The notes under the pieces: model-generated
Told to the model about the DNA's origin: nothing
Databases searched by the model: none
What the model saw: the letters and a program-made list of their open reading frames with translations, nothing else
Translations under genes and position numbers: made by a program
In this document: positions 4,930 through 11,702 of the stretch, in pieces
Layout: each line of letters starts with the position of its first letter
Position numbering within the stretch: the stretch's first letter is position 1
Source of the DNA: a virus
DNA: 35,898 bases
Direction: 5' to 3' (one strand)
Virus record (IMG/VR): IMGVR_UViG_3300037165_000009
Span: 1-35,898 of that record

Positions 4930-5408
4930 TGCACCCGATGGAGATCCACATCGCCAGCGTGGGCGCGATGTCGCAATCGGACCAGACGCTGATTTGGGAG
5001 CTGGTGGCGAACATCAACCCGGCGGCCGACATCCTCAAGCGGCATGGGCTCACGGTTGCGGACTTGCGCGCCAAGCAGCGCGATAAGCTGTGGGCCGCCG
5101 CCTACAGGGAAGCCAAGGTCTTCTGGGAGTCGAACGCGGGTGTGCGCGAGCGCATCAAGCAGAAGGCCGGGATGCTGCTGGAGGATGCCCTGATGGATAT
5201 CCAGCTGATCATCAAGGACCCGATGATCCCGACCGTGCATAAGCTCGAAGCGACCAAGCAGCTGGGGCAGCTCTCGCAGACATCGAACCCGAAGACGCAG
5301 CCCGGTGAGGTTGGCGCGGGGTTCAAGCTCACGATCAACATCAGCGATTCGAAGAAGCGGGTGATCGAGGGTACCGTGGTCGAACAGCAGGCAATCGAGG
5401 CAGAATGA
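4929..5408 (+). CDS. Candidate small terminase subunit (159 aa)
   Basis: The start at 4929 shares one base with the preceding TAA; an ATG at 4938 (MEIHIASVG) is an alternative. The product is largely helical: ANINPAADILKRHGLTVADLRAK (about residues 29-51) looks like a helix-turn-helix, followed by helices RDKLWAAAYREAKVFW, RERIKQKAGMLLEDALMD and TVHKLEATKQLGQLSQ. The C-terminus FKLTINISDSKKRVIEGTV is a beta segment. Size, helix-turn-helix, helical core and position shortly before the large terminase fit a small terminase that recognises the packaging start on phage DNA, but I see no diagnostic motif, so this is an inference from context and shape. Confidence 0.55.
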   Translation: MHPMEIHIASVGAMSQSDQTLIWELVANINPAADILKRHGLTVADLRAKQRDKLWAAAYREAKVFWESNAGVRERIKQKAGMLLEDALMDIQLIIKDPMIPTVHKLEATKQLGQLSQTSNPKTQPGEVGAGFKLTINISDSKKRVIEGTVVEQQAIEAE

Positions 5409-5752
5409 TGGACATGATGGCACCCCCGAAGAACTGGCCCAGCGCGCCCGCGAAGCCCGGTGTGGCCTACAGCGTTCCGGACCCGGTGTTCAAACAGGAC
5501 AAACTGGCAGTGATGCTGCTGGATACCTGGGTGGACTTCGGGACTAAATACGAAGAGCAGCGTCGGATGATCGAGCAGCAGAACAAGACGCTGCTGCAGT
5601 TGAAAGCGATGAACGATGTCCTCGTCGCGCAGATGGCGGCGCTGCAGGAGAAGCATGACAACCTGCGTGAAGCCACCCGCAAAGAGCGGACAGACAAGAT
5701 CCTGGGCAACAAGCCCGTGCCCCCCACTCCTCCACCCATGAAGGTGATTTGA
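5405..5752 (+). CDS. Coiled-coil protein of unknown function (115 aa)
   Basis: The start at 5405 overlaps the upstream TGA by four bases (ATGATGG; a second ATG at 5408 is in the same frame) and has GAGG about six bases before it. A proline-rich N-terminus (MAPPKNWPSAPAKPG) leads into a continuous helix with heptad-like spacing (WVDFGTKYEEQRRMIEQQNK, LLQLKAMNDVLVAQMAALQE, KHDNLREATRKER), ending in a proline tail (PVPPTPPPMKVI). It probably forms a coiled-coil oligomer. It sits between the candidate small and the large terminase and is followed three bases later by another coiled-coil gene. No enzymatic motif is seen. Confidence 0.75.
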   Translation: MMDMMAPPKNWPSAPAKPGVAYSVPDPVFKQDKLAVMLLDTWVDFGTKYEEQRRMIEQQNKTLLQLKAMNDVLVAQMAALQEKHDNLREATRKERTDKILGNKPVPPTPPPMKVI

Positions 5753-5753
5753 A

Positions 5754-6098
5754 ATGACCGTTAACGTGAAAGAGCATCTAACCAAGATCATCAACGACGT
5801 GGTCGCCAACCGCGCCAACCTGGCGAATCAGGTCGAAGCCCAGAAGCAGCAGCTGGATGTGAACCAGTCGCAGCTGGAGTACTTCGACACGATCATCGCC
5901 GGGATGAAGGTGCAGCTCGCGGACCAGACCGACGAGACCGTACAGAAAATCCTGGCCGTGCGCAGCGCCCCTGGCCTGACCGACAAAGTGGGAGTCGAAG
6001 TGCCCCCTCTTGCTGCCGCCGGAGCTGCTGACGCAGTTGCCGGCGCGGCTGCGAACGAAGGTGTCCCGGGAACAGACGCAAACGGGTCGCCTGTCTAA
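5754..6098 (+). CDS. Second coiled-coil protein of unknown function (114 aa)
   Basis: The ATG at 5754 has AAGGTGAT about seven bases upstream and begins one base after the previous stop. Residues 5-60 (KEHLTKIINDVVANRANLAN, QVEAQKQQLDVNQSQLEYFD, TIIAGMKVQLADQ) form a probable long helix with coiled-coil character. The C-terminal third is alanine/glycine rich (PPLAAAGAADAVAGAAANEG) and probably disordered. It may pair with the coiled-coil product just upstream, given the matching architecture and adjacency. Its disordered tail is read in another frame by a possible small gene at 6010-6147, which may explain the unusual composition. Confidence 0.75.
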   Translation: MTVNVKEHLTKIINDVVANRANLANQVEAQKQQLDVNQSQLEYFDTIIAGMKVQLADQTDETVQKILAVRSAPGLTDKVGVEVPPLAAAGAADAVAGAAANEGVPGTDANGSPV

Positions 6099-6147
6099 CG
6101 CCACCCAGTTGCTCCTGCGCAAGCAAGGGCTGCTGGTCAAGGCGTGA
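6010..6147 (+). CDS. Possible overlapping small gene, +1 frame (45 aa)
   Basis: A frame that opens after a TGA near 5980 reads, from TTG at 6010, a leucine-rich basic peptide: LPPELLTQLPARLRTKVSRE, then QTQTGRLSNATQLLLRKQ and GLLVKA. It has no stop to 6145 and extends 49 bases past the end of the upstream gene. The peptide has a clear amphipathic character, while the overlapped gene's own reading is low-complexity alanine. Against it: no ATG, and the nearest GGAG lies about 16 bases upstream. A GTG at 6061 would give a 28-aa version. Confidence 0.35.
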   Translation: MLPPELLTQLPARLRTKVSREQTQTGRLSNATQLLLRKQGLLVKA

Positions 6148-6171
6148 TACCCTAGCAGTGGTTTGACCTGC

Positions 6172-6197
6172 CGGCCCCGGGGTGACACTCGGGGCCG
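6172..6197 (+). promoter_or_regulatory. Stem-loop before the 6212 gene
   Basis: CGGCCCCG (6172-6179) pairs perfectly with CGGGGCCG (6190-6197) around a 10-nt loop. Only TT follows, so it is a poor terminator; it lies 15 bases before the ATG at 6212 and may instead pause transcription or protect the message. Confidence 0.45.
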
Positions 6198-6211
6198 TTA
6201 CGAGAATAATA

Positions 6212-6481
6212 ATGATCGTCAACGACGAAACCACTGAGCATTTGAACCGGGATAAACCCACATGGCCGCTGGGCAAGCCCCCCGGGCGCTTTCAGATCGC
6301 GGCTATTCCGAATTCGCCTGAGATCATCTCTCTGCTGACGCAGAACTACTGCACCAGCGTGAAGGGTGACAACTGCTACGAAGTGGTCAACAAGAAGGGC
6401 GATGTGATCCAGTTGCCCTTCGGTTCGACGCTTGAAGATTGGACCGCGGCGGTTCATCAGGTGGCGTCGTACTGTGACTGA
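6212..6481 (+). CDS. Small protein of unknown function preceding the large terminase (89 aa)
   Basis: The ATG at 6212 is preferred to the in-frame GTG at 6182, which lies in the stem-loop; the ribosome site is weak (GAGAAT about seven bases upstream). The product has a polar start (MIVNDETTEHLNRDKPTWPLG), then an alternating beta/helix core (GRFQIAAIPNSPEIISLLTQ, GDNCYEVVNKKGDVIQLPF) and a terminal helix LEDWTAAVHQVASYCD with a C-terminal cysteine. No family is recognised. The stop overlaps the GTG of the large terminase by eight bases, so the two are likely co-translated. Confidence 0.65.
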   Translation: MIVNDETTEHLNRDKPTWPLGKPPGRFQIAAIPNSPEIISLLTQNYCTSVKGDNCYEVVNKKGDVIQLPFGSTLEDWTAAVHQVASYCD

Positions 6482-7880
6482 GCTGATCTATAACCCGCCC
6501 CCGACCATCCGTGAGTTCATGGAGTCCGACCAGCGCGTGCGCATCGTGCGCGGCCCGGTAGGCTCTGGCAAGTCCTCCGGCATGGTGATGGAGCTGCTGC
6601 GGCGCGCGTCCGAGCAGGCCCCGGATCCGAAAGACGGCATCCGCCGCACTCGTGCGGTGATCGTGCGTAACACGATGCCGCAGTTGAAGAGCACATCCCT
6701 CAAAACAGTATTGGAGCTATTGCGACCCATCGTGCACTGGGAAGCGCAGAATCACACCATATGGATAAAGCAAGGCGATATCGAGGCCGAGTGGATCCTA
6801 ATGCCCCTCGACACCCCCGACAACGTGCAACGACTCCTATCTCTGGACCTGACCTTTGCCTGGCTGAGCGAATGCAGAGAGCTGCCGCCGCGTATATTGC
6901 AGGATGTCCTTTCGAGGTGCGGTCGTTTCCCATCCGTGATGCACGGTGGTCCTACGTGGCGTGGCGTGATAGCCGAGACCAACAGCTTCGACGAGGACTC
7001 GGAGTGGAACAAAATCCTGGAGGAGAAGGAGCTGGACGGGAAGCCGCTCCCCGCGTCGTGGGGATACTTTGTTCAACCCGGCGCAAGGGACGCCAACGCC
7101 GAGAACAAGTCAAACCTCGTACCGGGATACTACGAGGATCTGATCACAAATAACTCCGCGAGCTGGGTCGAGCAGTACGTGGACAACATCATCGCGCCAT
7201 CGCTGTCTGGTGAAGCGGTGTTCAGGGCCAGTTTCAAGCGCACGTTCCATGTGGCGAAGTCGATCATCGAGCCAATCCCTTCGACCATGATCGTGATCGG
7301 CATGGACTTCGGCCGCCACCCCGCGGCGATCCTGACCCAGATGGACCAGCGCGGCCGGCTTATCTGTCTCGATGAAGCCTATGGTGACAACATGGGTGTG
7401 GAACAGTTCATCGGCACGATCCTGCGGCCACTGCTTTCTCAGCCGAAATACAACCGCAACCCCATTGGGGTAGTCGGTGACCCGTCAGGCGTCGCCCGCG
7501 GGCAGGTGGGGGAGGAGTCGGTCTTCGCCGCCATCAAGCGCCTGGGGATGTCAAGCCAGCCCGCTCTGACGAACAATATCGAACCAAGGCTACGGGGTGT
7601 CGAGAAGTGGTTCATGCAGCAGCGGGATGGTACTGCAGCCCTCCTCATAAGCCCAACCTGTGAGCTGCTGATCAAGGCGCTCGGGTCCAAGTACCGGTAC
7701 GCCAAGAAGAAAGACGGCGAGCTGCAGCCGACCCCCGACAAGACCCACCCCTGGTCGGACATCGCGGACGCCCTCCAGTACGGCGTGATGGGACACTCTG
7801 GACATGTTCTTGCACGGCTTGTCAAGACACGACATAATGCGACGGCACGACCCCGGGGATCCTGGGGTGGCTGTACATGA
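6474..7880 (+). CDS. terL: Terminase large subunit
   Basis: This is the packaging motor: an ATPase that pumps DNA through the portal and a nuclease that cuts it. The start is taken as GTG at 6474 (AGGTGG about eight bases upstream), overlapping the previous stop by eight bases; the frame opens further upstream at a TTG at 6432 without support. From the GTG the protein is 468 aa. Walker A is G27-S34 (GPVGSGKS). Walker B is LTFAWLSE with the catalytic Glu at 133; the residue before it is Ser rather than the usual Asp. The C-terminal RNase H-like nuclease has D278 (IGMDFGRHPAA), D336 (VGDPSG) and D429/D432 (HPWSDIADALQY). It acts with the portal at 8470. Confidence 0.93.
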   Translation: MTELIYNPPPTIREFMESDQRVRIVRGPVGSGKSSGMVMELLRRASEQAPDPKDGIRRTRAVIVRNTMPQLKSTSLKTVLELLRPIVHWEAQNHTIWIKQGDIEAEWILMPLDTPDNVQRLLSLDLTFAWLSECRELPPRILQDVLSRCGRFPSVMHGGPTWRGVIAETNSFDEDSEWNKILEEKELDGKPLPASWGYFVQPGARDANAENKSNLVPGYYEDLITNNSASWVEQYVDNIIAPSLSGEAVFRASFKRTFHVAKSIIEPIPSTMIVIGMDFGRHPAAILTQMDQRGRLICLDEAYGDNMGVEQFIGTILRPLLSQPKYNRNPIGVVGDPSGVARGQVGEESVFAAIKRLGMSSQPALTNNIEPRLRGVEKWFMQQRDGTAALLISPTCELLIKALGSKYRYAKKKDGELQPTPDKTHPWSDIADALQYGVMGHSGHVLARLVKTRHNATARPRGSWGGCT

Positions 7881-7906
7881 CACTCACCACATATAGGTAC
7901 CCCAAC

Positions 7907-8392
7907 ATGAATTTCCTGAAAAAGACCCTTGCGTTTGTCCTCGGTGCTGCGGCTGCGGTCGGCTTGGGTTTCGGCGTTGCTGCGCTGGCCCAGGTCTCCA
8001 ACGTCCCTGGTGCCGGTTCCTCCCTCTACAGCGGCCTGAATCTCGCCACCAACCAGAACGGCGTGATCGGTATTCCGGTCGCGATGGGCACGGTTCCGAC
8101 CCTCTCGGGCGCGGGCTGCGGCACTCTGGCAACCGTTCAGGCCTCTCAGATCGGTGGTACGTCGCTCACGCAGTTCGCTGCGAATGCGACCACCTGCACC
8201 ATTACCCTGACCCTCCCGGCGGTCAATGGTGTGATCACGGCGGCCCCGCACGGCCTGTTCTGTGTGGCGGTTGACGAGACCCACGTGGCGACTGCGGCTT
8301 CGCAGACGGCCCACACCACCACGAGCTGCACCGTGTCTTTGACCGGCGTGACCTCCGCTGACCTGATCCTCGTCGAACTCAACGCCTTCTAA
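7907..8392 (+). CDS. Exported four-cysteine protein of unknown function (161 aa)
   Basis: The frame opens at ATG 7877, overlapping the terL stop, but the ATG at 7907 gives a textbook signal peptide: MNFLKKTLAF, a hydrophobic core VLGAAAAVGLGFGVA, and the cleavage site ALA|Q after residue 28. Mature protein is 133 aa, beta-rich (T, V, A, G, S), with four cysteines (C71, C97, C119, C141) that could form two disulfides in the periplasm. The C-terminal part, GLFCVAV...TTTSCTVSLTGVTSADLILVEL, resembles unnamed phage proteins I have seen. It is co-transcribed with terL and followed by a terminator. A phage product sent out of the cytoplasm may change the host envelope, for example receptor masking or superinfection exclusion. 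A signal-anchored virion protein is also possible. Confidence 0.75.
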   Translation: MNFLKKTLAFVLGAAAAVGLGFGVAALAQVSNVPGAGSSLYSGLNLATNQNGVIGIPVAMGTVPTLSGAGCGTLATVQASQIGGTSLTQFAANATTCTITLTLPAVNGVITAAPHGLFCVAVDETHVATAASQTAHTTTSCTVSLTGVTSADLILVELNAF

Positions 8393-8405
8393 GACCCGCC
8401 CTTGG

Positions 8406-8460
8406 CCGGGGGGACTGCACCAAAGCTATTCACACAGCGCAGTCTCCCCGGTCCTTTTTT
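8406..8460 (+). terminator. Rho-independent terminator before the portal gene
   Basis: A 13-bp stem (8406-8418 with 8439-8451, one G-U pair) and a 20-nt loop are followed by TCCTTTTTT. The portal ribosome site begins at 8461, one base after the U-run, with no promoter between, so readthrough must occur. Confidence 0.85.
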
Positions 8461-8469
8461 GAGGTCCAT

Positions 8470-10842
8470 ATGGCTTCCGGTACCCTACCGCCCCTGTCCA
8501 CGATGGACACGAACTCGAACTCGACCGGCCCTACGCCGGCCTATTCCGGCGGTGCACTCCCGATGCCGCAGGCCCCGGCCGTAGGCATGGGCGCTCCCGG
8601 CAACCACGCCCGCGCCGCCCGCACCACCACCGAGCCCATGAAGCACCAGGGTCGCGGCTTCCTCCGGGTGATCGGCAACGACGAACTCGCGGCCAGCGAG
8701 CGTGAGAAGAGCAAAGACCTGTCCGACTCCAAGCCCGAGGTTATGACCCGGCTTGCGAACCATATTCGATCCCGCTTCGAGAAGGCTGTGCGCAACCGCC
8801 GCACCATCGGAGTGGATGACGAGCTGATCCGCGACATGCGCGCCTACAACGGCCAGTACGACCCCTCCAAGCTGCAAGAGATCCGGCAGTTCGGCGGCTC
8901 CGAGGTCTACTCGCGCATGATGGCAATGAAGTGCCGCGGCGCGACGGCGCTGCTGCGCAACGTGTACATGAACTCTGACCGCGCCTGGAGCCTGGAGCCC
9001 ACCGCGGACCCGACCATCCCGGACTCGATCGACGCGAAGATCAAGCGTCTCGTCCAGATGGAAGTCGCCCACGTGAACCAGTCCGGGGTGAAGCTGCCCC
9101 AGGCTGCCATCCAGGCCCGGCTGAAGGAACTCTACGAGGCGACCAAGCTGGCCGAGCGCCGCAAGGCGATCAAGGAAGCCAAGGACGCCGAGCGCAAGAT
9201 CGACGAGATCCTGGAGATCGGCCAGTTCTACCACGCCCTCAGTGACTTCCTGAGTGACCTCCCGGTCTACAAGTACGGGGTCATCAAGGGGCCAGTCACT
9301 CGCCGCGCCACGACGATCCAGTGGGGCCGCGGTGGCAAGCTGGACGAGAAGGACTCCACCCATCCGTATTGGGAGCGCGTCAGCCCCTGGGACGTGTGGT
9401 TCAGCCCTGGCGCGACTGACATCACGAACACTGAGGTCTTCGAGCGCCAGCGTCTGAGCGTCATGGACCTATACAACATGATCGGGATGCCCGGCTACCG
9501 TGATGACGACATTCGGGACATCATCACAGCCTACGAAGGCCGCGGCTTCCGCGAGTGGATCCAGGTCTTCGAGTACGAGCGCGCCTACATGGAAGGCCGC
9601 AACAACACGCTCGATGACAGCTTCATCAACGCGATCGAGTTCCATGGCTACATCCTCGGGTCCTACCTCCAGGAATACGGCGTCAAGGGTCCGGACGGGA
9701 AGATCGACCCCCAGCGCCCGTACTTCATCACCGCCTGGATGGTGGATAAGCGCGTGTTCAAGGTCATGATCAACCCGTCGCCCCGCAAGCGGGTGCCGTA
9801 CTACATCACGAGCTTCGACAAGCAGCCCGGCAGCCTGTATGGCAACGGCATCCCCGCGATGGCCAACGACATCACCGATGTGATCAACGCCACGCTGCGC
9901 GCTCTGGTGAACAACCTCTCCTTGTCGAGCGGTCCGCAGGTGGTCTATGACGACGACCTCGTGGACGTGTCTGCCGATGACTCGATCTACCCGTGGAAGC
10001 GGTGGCGCTACACAGGCGACCCGGCGAACCCGAACCGCAAGCCGGTGGACTTCTTCCAGCCCCAGGACAACTCGCAGAGCCTGATGGCTGTTGTGGACAA
10101 GTTCAGCGTGATGCTGGACGACGTGAGCACCATCCCGCGGTATCTGACCGGCGGCGGTGCAAACTCAGGCGCGGGGCGCACGGCCTCGGGCTTGTCCATG
10201 CTGATCAACAACGCGAACAAGACCCTCCAGAACGTTGCGGACAACATCGACAAAGAGATCATGGAGCCGCTGCTTCAGATGCTCTATGACTACGTGATGA
10301 TGACCGACAAGACCGGGATGCTGCGGGGCGACGAGAACATCGTGATCGACGGTGTGCGCCAGGCCGCGAAGCAGGAACAGGACATGACCCGGCAGCTGGA
10401 GTTCCTGAACACGATCAACAACCCCAACTATCAGGCGATGGTTGGCGGCGGGGAAGTCGCGAAGATCCTGCAGAAGATCGCGGACAACCTCGGCATGGAG
10501 ATCAAGATCAAGGATCCCGACGACGCGCCGGACGCGCCGCCTCCTGGCTTGCCGCCGGGCGTTGCGCCGGGAGCCAACGGCGATACGTTCGGGCCGCAGC
10601 CGCCCCCGCCGCCGCCCCCGCCGCCGCCCCCGCCCCCGCCGCCAAAGGTCATCGAGCAGCTGAAGGGAACTCTGTCCCCGCAGCAGACCGCGGCTGCATC
10701 AGGGCAGCCGATGCCGGCCGGCGGTGGTCCGAACCCCACGGGCAACCAGACGCCTATGCCGAATCCCGCGCAGGCCGCGCCGGGCGCAGGGGGTATCCCT
10801 GGCTTGCGCGGTGGCCCGCAAGTTGGAAACCAAGGGCGATAG
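8470..10842 (+). CDS. Portal protein (790 aa)
   Basis: The portal is the dodecameric ring at the head vertex through which DNA is packaged and ejected. The ATG at 8470 has GAGG five bases upstream. After a disordered N-terminus (to about residue 60) the protein follows the large portals of N4-like and related podophages: a helical region with a long charged helix (LAERRKAIKEAKDAERKIDE), the body with YWERVSPWDVWFSPGATD, the stem-forming GSLYGNGIPAMANDITDVIN (residues about 455-475) and the motif GRTASGLSMLINNANKTLQN (about 575-595). The C-terminus is disordered, with 15 consecutive prolines at residues 711-725, then glycine/proline/glutamine. It lies between terL and the scaffold/coat genes. 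Confidence 0.9.
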   Translation: MASGTLPPLSTMDTNSNSTGPTPAYSGGALPMPQAPAVGMGAPGNHARAARTTTEPMKHQGRGFLRVIGNDELAASEREKSKDLSDSKPEVMTRLANHIRSRFEKAVRNRRTIGVDDELIRDMRAYNGQYDPSKLQEIRQFGGSEVYSRMMAMKCRGATALLRNVYMNSDRAWSLEPTADPTIPDSIDAKIKRLVQMEVAHVNQSGVKLPQAAIQARLKELYEATKLAERRKAIKEAKDAERKIDEILEIGQFYHALSDFLSDLPVYKYGVIKGPVTRRATTIQWGRGGKLDEKDSTHPYWERVSPWDVWFSPGATDITNTEVFERQRLSVMDLYNMIGMPGYRDDDIRDIITAYEGRGFREWIQVFEYERAYMEGRNNTLDDSFINAIEFHGYILGSYLQEYGVKGPDGKIDPQRPYFITAWMVDKRVFKVMINPSPRKRVPYYITSFDKQPGSLYGNGIPAMANDITDVINATLRALVNNLSLSSGPQVVYDDDLVDVSADDSIYPWKRWRYTGDPANPNRKPVDFFQPQDNSQSLMAVVDKFSVMLDDVSTIPRYLTGGGANSGAGRTASGLSMLINNANKTLQNVADNIDKEIMEPLLQMLYDYVMMTDKTGMLRGDENIVIDGVRQAAKQEQDMTRQLEFLNTINNPNYQAMVGGGEVAKILQKIADNLGMEIKIKDPDDAPDAPPPGLPPGVAPGANGDTFGPQPPPPPPPPPPPPPPPKVIEQLKGTLSPQQTAAASGQPMPAGGGPNPTGNQTPMPNPAQAAPGAGGIPGLRGGPQVGNQGR
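10600..10644 (+). repeat. Run of 15 proline codons in the portal gene
   Basis: CCG and CCC codons alternate in a CCGCCC-type low-complexity tract encoding 15 prolines. Such a run stalls ribosomes unless EF-P is present, and the DNA may slip during replication. Confidence 0.95.
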
Positions 10843-10913
10843 TTGCACGCGGAGCATCGCCTGAGTAATATGTCAACTGGCCTCCGGCCAACGAATCTAC
10901 AAGGAACTTTTCC

Positions 10914-11258
10914 ATGAGCAAGATCAAAGCCGGTGGCGTCTATGCAGACGAGCCGGGTGGCACGACCTTCGAAACCCCGGGCACCCATGCTCCGTCCCTT
11001 CGTGGTGGCAACACCAAAGAGAAGAGCAAGATCAAGGTGAATGGCGTCGAGGATAGCGCCCCCAAGGGCAGCGGCACCCAGTTCGGTAGCACCAAGCGCG
11101 ACCCCTTGTCGGCCTCAAGCACGCCCGCTCCGATGGACAAGTCGAAGATCAAGTCCAACGGCCCCGCCGACCACTTCATCCCGAAGGGAAAGGGTCTGCA
11201 GTACGGCGGCGCTGGCACCGAGAAGCCCTCCGTCAAGAACCCGCCGGTCAAGAAGTAA
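10914..11258 (+). CDS. Small repeat protein with SKIK motifs (114 aa)
   Basis: The ATG at 10914 has AAGGAA about eight bases upstream. Three SKIK-containing repeats are visible: MSKIKAGGVYADE at the start, KSKIKVNGVEDSAPKGSGTQ in the middle and KSKIKSNGPADHFIPKGKGL near the end, each followed by a PKG-x-G-x-QFG/YGG element in copies two and three. The protein is lysine, glycine and proline rich and probably disordered. It lies in the head-gene cluster between portal and scaffold. It may be a small virion or capsid-associated protein, but no family is recognised. The stop is three bases before the next ATG. Confidence 0.7.
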   Translation: MSKIKAGGVYADEPGGTTFETPGTHAPSLRGGNTKEKSKIKVNGVEDSAPKGSGTQFGSTKRDPLSASSTPAPMDKSKIKSNGPADHFIPKGKGLQYGGAGTEKPSVKNPPVKK

Positions 11259-11261
11259 GTC

Positions 11262-11486
11262 ATGACCGAGAAAACCCACCCCAAGAATGGGCGACTGACA
11301 CAAGAAGAGCAGACGCCCGGGTCGAAGCAACTCACCTCTGAGGACCTTCGATTCGGGCAAGCTGCCAATGTCGGCCCAGCCCCCACCGCCCGTGTCTACT
11401 CTCGCGACTACAGCAAGGTGGACCTGGACGGTGACCAGCACGACGATACCCTGTCGGGATATCTGGGCAACCCCCTGGGGCTCTGA
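11262..11486 (+). CDS. Small acidic/polar protein of unknown function (74 aa)
   Basis: It starts at ATG 11262, three bases after the SKIK-repeat gene stops, without a strong ribosome site of its own beyond a possible AAG/AAGT near 11253-11258, so it may depend on coupling. The product is hydrophilic (MTEKTHPKNGRLTQEEQTPG, then SEDLRFGQAANVG, VYSRDYSKVDLDGDQHDD) with no long hydrophobic stretch, predicted mostly disordered. Its stop shares its last base with the ATG of the next gene (TGATGG). No function is recognised; location in the head cluster is the only hint. Confidence 0.6.
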   Translation: MTEKTHPKNGRLTQEEQTPGSKQLTSEDLRFGQAANVGPAPTARVYSRDYSKVDLDGDQHDDTLSGYLGNPLGL

Positions 11487-11698
11487 TGGCGCGCCATGAC
11501 GTACGTGCCGCGCTTGAAAAGTTGCGCGGAGGCATCGGGTTCGGTCAATATGTCAATACGTTGGAGAGTTCTAAGGCCGACGTTATCGCCCTACTACTCT
11601 CTCGCAACACCCCGCCCGACAAATGGGCGGACCTGATCGCTGAGGCGCGCGTCTACGACGACATCCTCAGTGACATACACAAGTTCGCAACAAGGTAA
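11486..11698 (+). CDS. Small helical protein of unknown function (70 aa)
   Basis: The ATG at 11486 overlaps the upstream TGA by one base. The predicted protein is helical: RHDVRAALEKLRGGIGFGQYVNTLESSKADVIALLLSR, then DKWADLIAEARVYDDILSDIHKFATR. It carries a charged amphipathic pattern and no membrane segment. It sits directly before the scaffold gene, four bases from its ATG. Small helical proteins here in podophages may be scaffold or capsid accessory proteins, but this one is not recognisable. Confidence 0.65.
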   Translation: MARHDVRAALEKLRGGIGFGQYVNTLESSKADVIALLLSRNTPPDKWADLIAEARVYDDILSDIHKFATR

Positions 11699-11702
11699 CC
11701 TC

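Noticed and set aside
6432-6473. TTG start for terL
   Set aside because: No ribosome site and it would lie deep in the previous gene; GTG 6474 has AGGTGG upstream and the expected overlap.
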